Source of the DNA: Spizellomyces punctatus DAOM BR117
Lineage: Eukaryota > Chytridiomycota > Chytridiomycetes > Spizellomycetales > Spizellomycetaceae
DNA: 64,000 bases
Reading direction: 5' to 3'
Assembly: GCF_000182565.1 (NCBI RefSeq)
Contig: NW_015971545.1
Location: 910,030-974,029, forward strand
Below the pieces are notes generated by a model, which worked only from the letters and a program-made list of their open reading frames with translations, searched no databases and was not told the origin of the DNA. The position numbers were made by a program, and so were the translations under genes. This document shows positions 9,777-22,740 of the stretch, in pieces. Position 1 is the stretch's first letter. Every line of letters starts with the position of its first letter.

Positions 9777-9943
9777 ATGCTTCCTTGGCAGTCAGTGCCA
9801 ACTGAACATGCATGAGTTGAATGTCACCCAGTGATAAAGCAATCCAAGCCATTGCCCTTTCTTTCCTCCTTTTTCCATCCCTTACATCCTTCTCAGATGC
9901 CCATTCCACCAGCTGATCCTCCCCCTCCCCCTCAATCACTTGC
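9777..9943 (-). mobile_element. Inverted Copia gag fragment F
   Basis: Read on the minus strand, this stretch resembles Copia gag at about 7790-7945: the GATTGAGGGGGA...GAT start, the ATGGCA...ATTGCT...TCACTG block and CAACTCATGCATGT. It is diverged, with several indels and substitutions, so it comes from a different copy. It explains why the Gypsy LTR to its left is truncated. Confidence 0.7.
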
Positions 9944-11488
9944 AAAGGTGGTAAGTATGTATCAATTGAAACTTTAGTGTCAAGATCTGATCCAAGTCTT
10001 TGAATTTGTGAAGTCAGCTATGGGTATTCAGGGCTGATAACCCATTGAAAGTTGTGCTAGGAAACTGTTTCAAAAAACAAGAAAAGAGCTCTGATGCTGG
10101 GAATGAAACTGGGCAAAGTAAGGTGATAATTATGGGTTTTGGGTAATTTTGCACTTAACACTTAATCCTTTTTTTGGGGGTGCTGATACTTAGTATTTTG
10201 ATATTGTGCCAAGCATCGGCCCAGTGTCTGTGAATCAGTATGCATTGCTTCCCTCAGTAGGCTCATAACACAACAGTTCTTTATTGCCTTACTGTTTCCA
10301 GCACCCCAAGTGGTCCAACTGCAGCCTCACTTGCCCCTTGCAGTTCTGCCATTCTCACACCACACTCTCTAACATGTATGTATCTTTGTATGACTATTTG
10401 GGCCATCCCTTTAAGGCAGATTTTATAGTCCATTTTCAGCATTTAGGTTGCTGCAACATCTCAACAGTTTCAAGGGAAACCAGTCTGCTTCCTTATAAAA
10501 TAGAGGGAACTTTGCTCTGTGCATGTGTCAGAAAACCAGAATTTGAGAGTACCATGGGGACAAATGCTGGTATCTCTGCTTAATAAACATGCTAAAATCT
10601 TAATTCTCCTAAATGCATTGGGTTTCCCTTGGAATAATACCAGCACCAATATATAGTATGCCAACAACCTTGCTCTCTACAAAAGAACCTGCTATATGTC
10701 TACAAGATCCAAATATCTAGCTAATTCTCCTCTTAATAAGGCATAATGTGATAAAAGAATTGTCTGATAGTTGTGGAAATAGTAACTGGTTACTCTTTTC
10801 TTTATCCAATAAGCCTTGAGTATCTCTATTAGATAGTAGTATAGCTATCCAATAATGTTCCAATACCTCTTTTTGACAAAGTTCTTATGTTTATAATTTT
10901 GTAGTATAGCTATCCAATAATGTTCCAATACCTCTTTTTGACAAAGTTCTTATGTTTATAGTTTCTGAGTAGAGTGTTATATACTAGTAGCTTCACACTC
11001 TCATTATTTAGATTAGGGTAAAACTTAATTTTTATATATTTTCAGAGGTTAACAGTTATGGAAATATAACCATTAATAGTTAGCTTGCCAAATTTCTAAA
11101 TAGATATATCTGGATATATTTACTTCTATTTTATAACAGTCCCTTCCAATAACAATTTCTGCCAAAAAAAGAAAGGTATAGATGTAGCCAGTTACAGTTA
11201 AGTACATCTCTTGTGGAGCTTTATGCTTGCACTATTCTTTAAACTCCTTCTCTCTACTTGTATATACTTTCTGAGTATTAATTAGATTTATAGATAGGAG
11301 GCAGAATATTATACCAGACATGAACTCTTACTAATATATATTACTATATTATACTACCTCTGTTTGTGAATGGCTATATTATACTCCATATACTGGGTAC
11401 TATTTGTTTAATAAACTATGTTGCTTTTGGGCCAAGTAAAAGGAACCTAAGTGAGTGCAGTGAGTATGCACATAACATTAAGGTGTTG
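9944..11488. other. AT-rich gene-free transposon debris
   Basis: No reliable gene. A possible 99-codon frame at 10284-10583 lacks any motif and is unlikely to be real. CpG is rare, and from about 10600 to 11400 the sequence becomes strongly AT-rich with many TATA/ATAT steps. A perfect duplicated 60-mer lies within it. The unit ends where the MMS19 stop codon begins. Confidence 0.55.
10836..10960. repeat. Perfect 60-bp direct duplication
   Basis: The 60 bp at 10836-10895 (starting GTAGTATAGCTATCCAATAA) recur identically at 10901-10960, separated by 5 bp. Identity in otherwise decayed DNA suggests a recent tandem duplication. A collapsed or duplicated assembly step is the alternative. Confidence 0.9.
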
Positions 11489-14400
11489 TCAGCAACTCTC
11501 TTCATACCACTTATTCCTGGTATTAGCAGCTTCCTTGCGAACAAGTCGCTTTGGGTCATCCAAAGCACTCATCAGGTCTCGCAGTATTCCCGGTTTGAGA
11601 GGATGAAGGATGGCATAATCCATGCACTCGGGAAGTTTCCCTAGAACTTTAAGTGCTGCCATCCGGACATGCTGAGGATTGGATTGAGTATCAACCTCGA
11701 TGGGGTTATTCTGGCAGTAAGCCGCTTACCATGGTATCCCCGGTGGCAACACTTTTGGCTGTCACAATCTTCAACAGCGATGTCACTAACGAAGCCGCTT
11801 GATCAGACAGGGTGGCCTCATGGTCACTTAGCATAGCTTGAAATGTATCCAATGTCGCAAGCTTCAACTCGGGAGAAGGAAGGATGAGGGAGGAAAGAAG
11901 CAGAGGCAAAAGCTTGAGTCGATGTTAGTCGTATCGATAGCATCGTAGTGTGTCCCATTAACAATCTGCACCTGTGGGAGCGCATTTGACACGACTTGTT
12001 TCGGAAGATTCTGCAGAAGATGAGAAAGTGCAAGAAGATGGCACTGCTTGGCGGCTGTAGTAGGAGAGTGTCTGTTAGGGAACGAAGTCTTGAAGGTTCG
12101 CCAATTCTCACTGGTTACCCGCTGAGCCAGTTTGAAAGCCGATGACAAGACGTGGCACACAGAAACTAAAGAGGCGCTGTCTGTGGAGGAGCTAGATAGG
12201 ATGTTAGCACCACTCCACCAATCCGCCCACTTTCTGTTGATTTTGCACACCGATACCTTCACATTTGCGAAGGTCTGTCTGGTGAAAGTTTTATCAGTTG
12301 GGTCGCTTGCGATGATACCCATTCCTTGTGCAGCTGCGGCACCTAGACTGTCATCTGACAATAGTCCCAGAATGTCCGACAGTAGCTCGTACCCCAATGG
12401 ATGGGACTTTAACACCAGAGCCTTGACAAGCTACAGACAGGAAACAGCTTAGTGACGACACAAAGCGGGTGTTCAAAATCTCGCTTACCCAGACGTAAAC
12501 TTGCAGGTACTGTTGCCTATATTGTTGAACCATAGCCAGATTGGATATCCCGCTACGAATTTTTGACAGTATTCCATCTTGCAGGAATCCCGAAACCGCT
12601 GTATCTTTTCCGGAAGAATGAGACAACTACATATGGAAGAGCTCCATGGCCTTCTTTACCATCGTGCATCTTGTTTAGAATGGATGCCACACTTTTGGCG
12701 AGCGATTCAATTAAGATCTCATTGCTCGCGTCCAGGGACCGAACCAGAAGATCCTGTAAAAACTCATTGATACTGGGTATTGCCAATGTCACCTTAAGGC
12801 CAACAGATTAGATCTGTGTCGAACTCCTTGAATGTCCACAAGGGCATACCTCAGGTCGACAACTGCATATAACAGCCGCAAAGAGAAGAGATGCATTAGT
12901 TTCCTGCAGCGGCGCCTCGGCCTACAAATGCGGGATCTCAGTCAATTATATGTTCAGGAGACTTGATGCTGATGCCATTACCGATAATGGACAGAATGAA
13001 CTGCTTCCGAGCAATGTTCTCGTAGCTTCAGGGAGCAGGCTCGTATTCCCCCGGACGTAAATATCTATCATATTCCGGAGAATCTTTTCTTGCAGCCTAT
13101 TGTGATATTGTACTTTGAATTCACAAGTCGTGATCTGATGGAAAGTATGAGTTTACTCACAAGACCGTGGATTGCCTCATGATTGACGAAAAGATGCTCG
13201 CCCAAATGCGAAGTATGGTTGTTGTAGTAAAGATACCGCCCTTGCCTGCCGCGGCTATCGTTGCCTTGTACAGCAACGGAGAGAGAATGCTCTCAGCGGC
13301 TTCTGACACGAAATCATTCCTGTCCCCTAGCTCCTGCGGCAATTTCTCGCGGTGCTCAATGATGTGCAGCATAGTACTTGACAAAGCTTCTGCGTATGAT
13401 AAATCACCGTGACTAGAACCTGCGGTTTCACGGACGCCTACATTTTCGTCCAGAGTTAATCGTAACTAAACCCATGTACAGCTTCCGAGTTGAAGCAGCG
13501 CACGTACTGTCAAGCCTTTCCAGAAGGCGCTGTAACGCCGGAGCACACAGTGTTCGTTCTACGGACAATTCTCGAACATCTCCCAGCAGCTCTTCCAGCG
13601 AAAGCAGTTTTGGAGTCGTCTCAGTACAGCTGCCAACTAGTGATGTACATGGCGTCAGGGGAAGAGATTTACAACACGTTGTCTTGACCTGCTTCCCCAC
13701 TCACCTGGGAGTTGTGCAAACAGCTGCGAAACCGTATGCTGCAGCACAAGGTCCGGCCTCACCCTAGACAGCGAGACTAACGAGACCAAAGCCTCCGATC
13801 TGGCATCGAGGTCTGCATCCATCAGCAGCGATTGGTGCAGTTGTCCTAACGCCAGTCCAACCTTTCCAGCGGAAGCAGCTGTTTGAATTATGGTCTTTCC
13901 GTTATTTCAACAATTTGCCGCTCACCTCAGGACCAGCGAGCAATTGACGGGACATCAATAGTTCAATAATTCCTCGCAATCCAGCTTGTCGAAGCGGTAC
14001 GTATGCACTCGCCGCTGACGCGGCGGCAATGCATATGTCCAGGACCCTCTCCTTGAACACCAGTAACGGAGTAATAAAATCATCATCGACTTAAACGAAT
14101 TAGATTATGAGTCTTTGAACCAGCTTCTCAGAGATGCCCTACCATCCATCGCCTCCGTGTTGACTGACCCATAAACTTCTCGACCTGCACTAAGGAAATC
14201 TACAACCACATCAAGTAGTGTTTTGCGTCTAGAGGCAATATCTCTAGCAGAGCATTGTTCAAGGACTGAGGGAAGAACAGCGTTCACCACATAGTGGCAG
14301 GCAGGGTCTGGGGAAGAAAGATACGGTCAGGAAACATATAGTATCGCAGTCAAACGAGACGCTATCAGGTAATGCATACCAGAAGAGGAGGCGGCCGCGA

Positions 14401-16018
14401 CCAACATTTTTCCACTCAATCTCGCATATTTTAGCTCTGGATCCGTTAGGTGGTGGAGTGAGTCTTTTACAGCAAATTCCAAGTACAACTCTAGTGGGGA
14501 TTTCATGGCATGGGATATCACCGTCGCGCTCGAGAGAGTTGCAGTTATTGCACGTATAGAGCCCAATGCTGCTGTGATATTTGCATCATCCGCAGCTTTA
14601 AAAACCTTGAGAAGGGGCCAGTGTAAGCAAATAACGATCGACTGGTGTAGCGCCAATATTAACGAACCTCCTCTTTCAGGTAATGCCATAGGTGCTCAGC
14701 ATGAGGAAAGACAGCCTCCGGTCCGTACACTGGAGCGCACGCTGTGAGAGTTTCCATAGCATCGCGCTAGTAGATATTGTAAACGATAAGTCATGACGAT
14801 TACCTTTTACGTTGCTGCGTCTAATCAGACGCTTCGCACCTTTGCATTGCCAGAGATGCTAGCCAGCTTTTCAATTAATAGAGGCATAGCGTAGGTGGAA
14901 AATAATCGCGTCGCCGAAATACAGTCTCGCAGAGCGACTTTGAGATCATCTGCCGTAATTCCATAGATGTCATCTGGGGGAGGACGAAAGGTGATCGGAA
15001 AGTAGCAGAACACGACTCCAAACAAGTCCTGACCGCAGAACTACCGTAAGCATACTTTCCCAACACATACCGTAGGTTCTGTCTCACCTCTGCAAATTTG
15101 GTACAGTCGAATGACTCAATTAAGACTTTGGCAATACGAAACGCCATGAGAAGATTACGCGGATCTTTTTCGCCATCCATTGCTTGAATGAAACCCGAGA
15201 TGAAGTCATCTCCCATAAACTTCATCGCTAAAGCCACATTCACGATAAATACAAGATTTTATTACTTAAGGATTCGCAAAGAAAATGCCATACCAGTAAG
15301 ATGGTGTTGCAGAAGCAGTTCGAGAATACTGAACGCCATGTGACGGGTCGTCTGTTGATATGTTTGTAAGGCAATTTCTGAAAACATTCTACAAGGAACA
15401 ATATCTATACTCCGGCGATCTGACTCATTACGTACGCCCGAATTCATACCTGGAAGGAATCTGCAGTGCATTATCTGAAGCCACTGCATTAGCCTTCAGC
15501 AAGGCATGAATGCCCTTCAGAAGCTCGCCAACGCTGGGTTGGTCCTGAAGTCTCTCTAAATAAAACTTAACAAGAACCGTGCCTTTTGTTCCATTGAATC
15601 TGAGATTCCGGTTATGCTCTAAATTCGTGTGCATCACCTTACTCACTGACATTCTTTCCCAATTGCTGAGTTGTGCAGGAACTCAGCACTGACGAAAGCA
15701 GGCCAATGCCTTAAAACATGGGAAGGGTCACCAAGGGCGTCTTTAAAACAGCTCAAAATAGGGAAAGTAAAAACCTTTCGCGCGAATAAATGGGTCCGTA
15801 TTGGTTAGTTTGGGTCCCAACTGCTCCACCAGGGTGAGAAAGGTCAGGCTTCCATTGTCCACAGCTGCTTGAGTTGGAAAATCAAGAAGTGTTCGGCTAC
15901 AATACCTTGCTCAAATTATCAGCCACTAACCTGAAGTAATTTCACCCAGTGCTTCCGCTCTCTCGGCCGACTCTAAGGGAGCAGTTATGAATGTTTCTAT
16001 GCGCACGAGCAATGACAT
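11489..16018 (-). CDS. MMS19: MMS19, cytosolic Fe-S targeting HEAT-repeat protein
   Basis: A many-exon gene whose product hands Fe-S clusters to nuclear enzymes such as XPD-type helicases and DNA polymerases as part of the CIA targeting complex. The N-terminus (MSLLVRIETF..., start 16018) is followed by the MMS19_N signature (TFLTLVEQLGPKLTN near 15800, VLVKFYLERLQDQPSVGELL near 15560). The C-terminal HEAT region contains LGAAAAQGMGII (about 12330) and ends KRLVRKEAANTRNKWYEES before TGA at 11489-11491, which is the classical MMS19 end. Leucine-rich HEAT helices fill the middle (for example 14689-14327, 13700-13430). About a dozen or more short introns are implied; exact junctions were not all resolved. 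The gene is divergent from the bZIP gene. Confidence 0.87.
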
Positions 16019-16428
16019 GACGACCGCTGGAGATCTGTGAATGGAAGAGGAATACGCTGTTGAGTGATGGATGAGTCATATCACGTGATCTTTTTCGTAA
16101 CAGGGTGTTTCGCTTACCTGAAAGACCGTTCAGCTCGCAGCGTCCTTCAGCTCCATTACACCATCTATCATTGTTTATCTCTATCACAAGGTATTTTCGC
16201 CCAGATTTCAGAGCAATAGTAGAAATCTGGTGGCCGCTTGACCTGAAATATTGGATTAATGAGAGGTGGGGCATAGGCTGCGTGGGAATTGATGGCTTTG
16301 TGGTGGCCCCACCGTTCAGGTCGTATGTCCCCAGCAGTAGACCGTTCTAACAATCGATAATGATATATGATTGTCCACAAGACGACTAACCTTAGCTTTT
16401 CTCTTGCGTGAATTGCAGTGGAAAGGAG
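16019..16428. promoter_or_regulatory. Divergent intergenic region MMS19 / bZIP
   Basis: These 410 bp separate two divergent start codons and must hold both promoters. TCACGTGA, containing an E-box CACGTG, lies at 16080-16087. A polypyrimidine tract and AG (TTTTCTCTTGCGTGAATTGCAG, to 16418) just before the bZIP ATG could be the acceptor of a 5' UTR intron. No TATA box is obvious. Confidence 0.4.
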
Positions 16429-17883
16429 ATGGACTCATCACTCACACACACACCACTTCCAATGACACCAACGCAAGGGATGACTTCAACATCACCGGGT
16501 TCTCGACCAGGTGAACATATTAGCGACTCTGGCGCAGACAATCCACCATCTCCGACCCCATCTTCCGGCACTCCTAACTCACGCAAAGTTTCAGCCAAAC
16601 GAGCAGAACAAAATCGAGCAGCACAGCGCGCCTTTCGGGAGCGCAAGCAACGGTATATCAAAGAGCTGGAGGTAAAAGCTGCCCTTCTAGATGCTCGAAA
16701 TGGCCAACTTCAAGATTCCGAGAATCGACACCGAGAACTTCGTAACATGGTGGAAAGACTTACGCGAGAGCGGGATGTGCGGATCAAGGAGCGGGAGCTC
16801 TGGTGGAGAGAGAGAGAGGAAGTGTTTAGGATAGTGGATGCGCTGCGACGAGATCTTGAACAGCTTCACGGGGAAAATGAACGACTGAAGGAGGTCGTTT
16901 TTGGATTATGGCAGGAATCGCGTGAGACAAGTGCAAGTGGAAACGAAGAGACTGAAGGATGTAACGGTGACGACGACGGTGCTGATGTTGAACCAGGGGA
17001 CAGAGAGAAGGCAATTGCTTTGTCGCAATACGATAGACATGCTGACAAAGAAAAGGTGCTCTCTATTGACAATTCTGGAAAAGCTGATGCTGAAGGTTCA
17101 GCGACGAGCAATACGTCTCTCGGAAGCGTTGCGTTTGCTACATTAATCGAGCGTGGCACTAGTGGGAGTAGTGGTGCCACGACAGGAAACAGCTTGTCGG
17201 ATGCTCTTTTGGTGGATCTAAAAAATCGAATCAGCTACTGGGACGCAGAGCGAGAGGCCCTATACCGAACTTCCGCGTTCCCACCAATGCCCGTGGCTCC
17301 TAATGCATCGCTGAGCATGGGAATGACAACACCACCTTATGGCGCACCTAAGACGACAGGAGATGGCCGTCCGCCATCTGGGCTTGCAGTCCCCGCTCAT
17401 GCATCCGGGTCGGCCTCTCAGCCTAGCAGCGCAGGGGGGGAGCGAGGTGGAACGTCCAATGGAGTTGCAGTGTCGTCGACGGTCGCAACGAGTATTCCTA
17501 ACACCCCAATGGCAGTGCTAACAACGCCATCACCATCCGTTAGTGCGCCCTCAGCCGCAGTTGCCGCAGCTCCAAATTTCATGGATACTCTGTTCTCGAC
17601 AATTCTGTCGGCATCAGGACCATTTAACGGTATGTCGGGGGTTCCTAATATAGGTGGAGTAGGGGGACCATTCGTTCCACTTTCGGTTGGAATGGGACCT
17701 TTAACTGCGACACCAGCAGCTCTCTCCGCTGCCTTGGCGACAACAGGGAAATTAGCTCCAGTTACAGGTTCACCAGCTGCGTTGCCGGCGACGCCTTTAG
17801 CTGGTATTAATGGAAGCAACTACTTCGGAAAGGCGGGATCCTCGCCGTCGCAGCTTCAACCGGGGGCCGAGCCGCAAACGTAA
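16429..17883 (+). CDS. AP-1/Yap-like bZIP transcription factor
   Basis: A single-exon protein of 484 residues from the ATG at 16429. The DNA-binding basic region is RKVSAKRAEQNRAAQRAFRERK (about residues 52-73). It contains N-R-A-A-Q-R-A-F-R, the fungal Yap/Pap1 signature, in which Q and F replace residues of metazoan AP-1. A leucine-zipper/coiled coil follows to about residue 165. The remainder is low-complexity, rich in Ser, Thr, Pro, Ala and Gly, and likely an activation region. I see no clustered cysteine redox domain of the Yap1 type: only a few isolated Cys are present, so a direct oxidative-stress role is not supported. Family is certain; the specific paralogue is not. Confidence 0.88.
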   Translation: MDSSLTHTPLPMTPTQGMTSTSPGSRPGEHISDSGADNPPSPTPSSGTPNSRKVSAKRAEQNRAAQRAFRERKQRYIKELEVKAALLDARNGQLQDSENRHRELRNMVERLTRERDVRIKERELWWREREEVFRIVDALRRDLEQLHGENERLKEVVFGLWQESRETSASGNEETEGCNGDDDGADVEPGDREKAIALSQYDRHADKEKVLSIDNSGKADAEGSATSNTSLGSVAFATLIERGTSGSSGATTGNSLSDALLVDLKNRISYWDAEREALYRTSAFPPMPVAPNASLSMGMTTPPYGAPKTTGDGRPPSGLAVPAHASGSASQPSSAGGERGGTSNGVAVSSTVATSIPNTPMAVLTTPSPSVSAPSAAVAAAPNFMDTLFSTILSASGPFNGMSGVPNIGGVGGPFVPLSVGMGPLTATPAALSAALATTGKLAPVTGSPAALPATPLAGINGSNYFGKAGSSPSQLQPGAEPQT

Positions 17884-18077
17884 TGATAGTATACTTTGTA
17901 TCTGGTAGTATAGTAGAGATTAGGCGCAGGCGGAGATGTCACTAGTTCTCTGATTGAATCCATGTTTCCAACCGGATTCACGAACATTAATTATAGCCCC
18001 ACGTGACGACGCTTGCCAGACCTCCACCCAATCTCAGCCCAAGCTTTCCATTCTGTTTTTGCACTGAAGGAGTGTTG

Positions 18078-19509
18078 ATGATGTCCAGGAAATCGCGCTT
18101 CAAGATCCTCGACGAGGAAATTGCACGCTTTGTGCTTGACAGTAGTCTTAGCCCTGAAGAACTCAGTAAGTACAGCGCGACTTAGTGTAAAGCGCTCTCA
18201 TCGTCACTTGGCTTGTGTCCCGAAGCTTTTAGAACGTGGGTGATCACGAAGGTTGGACGATATGGCAGCACACCTAGAAAGCTACATCCTTACTCCACAT
18301 ACAGACGCGCGCTATAATTACTGAGGAACTTGGCGACGCTGCACGTGTATGCTGCTTTGGCAGCTCGGCTACCGTTCCCTGTAGGTTACCGCCGACACAT
18401 CACTGTAGAGTGGACGACAATTCTTACGTGTACTCGCAGGCCTAATCCTGCACTCATCAGACCTTGATTTGGTTAGTAGATCTGTTTTTATGACATTGTA
18501 CTTTATGAACAGAGTTCTTTGTTTTGTGCAGGTTGTTTTCTACGATTGCGCCGATCTGGGCAGTGACGGGCGATTTGATAAAGGAACGCAGGTGACACGA
18601 GAATCCAACATACGCATTTTGAAGCGACTTCAAGAGTGCCTTTACCGCTCAACCCTCCCTGTGCGAGAGTCCATTCGCCTTATCGGTCTCGCAAACGTTC
18701 CTGTACTTAAATGGACCGAACGGCTCACGCACGTACCTGTGGACATTAGCGTGAACAACTCCGCTGGCATGGACTCAAGTATCCAAGTAAACGCTTGGCT
18801 TCAACAGTACCCCGCACTGAAGCCCACAACCCTGGTCCTGAAAAACTATCTGTGGAGACTTGGTTTGAATGATAATTATTCTGGTGGAATGGGGTAAGGA
18901 TAATGCAAGCATCGACATTGAAGGTCCTTTAACTTGATATGGTCTTTCAGCTCGTATCTGCTAGTAAATCTCTTGGTTTTTCTGTTCCAACAACAACCGA
19001 CCCTGAATCAAAGTCCAGACTGTTGTGCGAGAGCTTTGCTTTCGTTCCTGAGCTATTACGGGTATCTCTTCAACTATCGAGAGTACGGAATTTCTACTAG
19101 GATGGGGAAGCCGTTCTTGCTCACCACCCACACACGCTCATGGCACTCTCCTCGTCGCACAGACATTGTCCCGTTGGTTGTGGAGGATCCAACAGATCCT
19201 TTGAGGGATATTGGGCATTCCTCATTCAACATTGCGGCCATATTTAAATTGTTTAAGTGCGACTTTGAAAAGCTTCAAGCGATGATGACGCCAGGAACAT
19301 CTTTACCCCAGGGTGGAATATTAGGATTGCTCTGGAAGACTGAATCCCAGGGCTGGCTAAGCTCAAAAATGGACAGTAGCATGGCAAATCGGGAGTTCAC
19401 CCATACCATGATGCACTGCATTAGTGGATGCACCAGTTTCGCATCTGTTCACCAAAAGACAGAAGCCATCAATGAGACCACTCAAAGCAACACAGATGAG
19501 GAGGAATAA
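18078..19509 (+). CDS. Trf4/5-type non-canonical poly(A) polymerase
   Basis: A spliced gene. Exon 1 (MMSRKSRFKILDEEIARF...) is followed by small exons carrying the nucleotidyltransferase core: a G-S motif (RVCCFGSSAT near 18350) and the two catalytic aspartates in LHSSDLDL (about 18453-18476). The main exon from 18534 has the third aspartate in VPVDISVNN (18736-18762). The poly(A)-polymerase-associated domain follows (LVLKNYLWRLGLNDNYSGGMGSYLL; GYLFNYREYGIS). This is the family of the TRAMP-complex polymerases that tag nuclear RNAs for exosome decay, and also of Cid-type enzymes. The protein is short, and exon limits before 18530 are approximate. Confidence 0.83.
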
Positions 19510-19806
19510 TGTTGGCAACTGAACAATGTACGCAGAGAAAACTAGGCGCTGCTCAGAAGTCCGTCCCCGGACAGTCACATAAAAACGGTGCTGTAGGACG
19601 GAGTGAAACTGGCATTGTTGAGTGCAGTAACAGATCTCGGCGAAAAGACTGTGAGCAATGATCTTCTTTTGGTCGTAAGATGTGGAATCTCATGTGAACT
19701 GTGGCCCAATACCTGCTCGTGCATATACACCGCATTCACACAATTGAAGAACTTGAAAAAAGCACTACCGGCATACAGGTATCAAATCTAACGCCCGTTA
19801 CCAACA

Positions 19807-20930
<1,124 letters not shown>

Positions 20931-21971
20931 GGTTTGCAGTACGTAGAGGTTGAGAGAACAAAGAGGAAAGCCGGAAATGGATGATTTGGTCTTGAAGAGA
21001 TAACCGTGTGCCGGTGATGGATGACTGCCGTGCGTGTCAGTCAGTGGTTGCGCACATGACGCAGGGCTATAAATTTATAATAACTTCCACAATAAAGCGA
21101 CCGTGATGCTCTTGTACTTTGCAGGAACGTCTAGCTGCACCGACCCTTTTCGAATCTGCGCAGGTTATCACTCTCCACTAGATCCAGAGTGAATAGCAAG
21201 ATACTTGAATAATTGGGAATCTGTTGGGCATATGGTTCGCTTGCTACAAAGCCTCTGTAACTCGAGTGTTCAAGACTTATAATCGACAGGTCATCAACGA
21301 CTTGCACAAGTTGCAGTCCACTGCATCGAACACAAAACTCCAGGTCCAAACGATGGCAGGGTCTTGGGAGCATATTTGGCACCTGCATGTGAGTTCATTT
21401 TTGGAAATATGTTCAAAACATGACTTGCAAGCGTCCATGCCTAATGTATCGGCAATACAATATGTTACACACAATACAGTACACCCGTTTGGATTGAACC
21501 AATTGGGTCTGGGTCATGGCCAGTCCTGATAACGCTAACTACTGCTAAAGGCAAAATACTTGATGGTTGGTCTACCCAGTCAACTAGTGCGCACCACCAT
21601 GAGCAAACGAAAATTAGACTGGGTAGGGATGGGATAATCACAAGTCTATTGTGGATTTGCAGTCGATCATAGCAGCATAGTAGTGGTAGGATTGAAAGGG
21701 ATCCTTGGTCATTGTTATTGTCTGGAGGGCGACGGCACCAGATCTACTCGTCATGATTGATTTGCTGAGAGGCGAGGAGTACAGAACAAGAGGAACTCAC
21801 ATTAACGGTGTAGGAATGGTATGGCTCGTCCTGGATCGATCACGTGCAACATGGCGTAGCGCACTTCGTAAGCTTATCAATGGCCAGGCTTCCAGCACTT
21901 GCAAGCAACTCATTTATTTACATGCTCGATACAAATGCACCAGTGCACAAGCTCTCATCACATATGTCTCT
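20931..21971. other. Gene-free region
   Basis: About 1 kb between the RAB7 start and the next predicted gene. It must contain the RAB7 promoter. Frames are short and without motifs. Nothing else is recognised. Confidence 0.4.
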
Positions 21972-22249
21972 TCAAGGCGCCTTCTCCCAGATCTGCTCAT
22001 CATCTTCCGATGTCATATTCTGAAAGATTTTCCATTTAGCACGATATCTGATGGCAGCAAACCCTCTGTACTCACCGTCAGCGTAGCCCTCGGTGGTTCC
22101 CTTTTCGGACCCTTCGAATCGTCCGCTTGCTGCATGACCGTTTCTCCAGTCGTTGTCATGTTGAACAGGTTAGGTTGGGTGTCCGCTTCACGCCGACCCA
22201 TGTCCTGGGGTTTCTGGGTGGGTTGTTTTGAGGGTGCCTTTGAGGACAT
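21972..22249 (-). CDS. Predicted 73-residue hydrophilic protein
   Basis: A two-exon model. The ATG at 22249 opens a Lys/Gln/Thr-rich polar segment (MSSKAPSKQPTQKPQDMG...). A canonical donor (ACG|GTGAGT) lies at 22075 and an acceptor ending TTTCAG at 22020, with a CTAAA branch-like site 16 bases before it, giving a 56-nt intron. The second exon adds NMTSEDDEQIWEKAP and a TGA at 21972-21974. No domain is recognised. The evidence is the splice signals and compatible phases only. The opposite strand carries a longer 190-codon frame, but it lacks a better context. Confidence 0.42.
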
Positions 22250-22740
22250 GTCGTCTTTGCGCCGGTTCTGCTTATAATATTCTCTTGTTCAAATTGCTGT
22301 GTGCGAATTGATAAAAAGTATCTAGACGAAAGAGTTAACCTGTGGGCTGAAATATAAAGGCCTGAGAGCTTTGACGTCACGAATACGCCAGAAGGCGCGG
22401 GTTCCTGTAAACGCCTGCAAAAGGTGGCATTCCCCCGTCTTTACGTGACTCTTACGGCAAGTGGGTCGCGTTAAATCACAAGAGCATCTTGGTACGGGCT
22501 TCCAAAACGTCCCTGTAGGACGGATCATGAACCTTATCGTCTGTCAATGAAGAAGACAAAGAAACTAAAAGAACGACGATACACAATAAAGGATAGCAAG
22601 TTCCTCACAATATCAGTACAGTATTAATCGTCCCAATATTCCCGAGGTATAACCTTGGGTATCAGTCTTCGTTTCCCCCACAGCTAGTTATCTGGAGGGA
22701 GGGAACCCTATAAAAATCTTAAAACAGACGACTGCGTGCT
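22250..22740. other. Intergenic region
   Basis: About 490 bp downstream of the KH-SAM gene and upstream of the small gene. No frame with recognisable content. It includes GC-rich and CGTCA-type motifs near 22370 that could be regulatory, but nothing firm. Confidence 0.35.

Noticed and set aside
10284-10583. 99-codon frame in AT-rich DNA
   Set aside because: No motif, CpG-poor transposon debris, no plausible promoter or splice signals.
16408-16428. Extended N-terminus of the bZIP protein from GTG
   Set aside because: A non-ATG start directly after a likely intron acceptor is less plausible than the ATG at 16429.
21705-22277. 190-codon plus-strand frame
   Set aside because: It lies antisense to the small two-exon gene, begins in non-conserved DNA and shows no domain.
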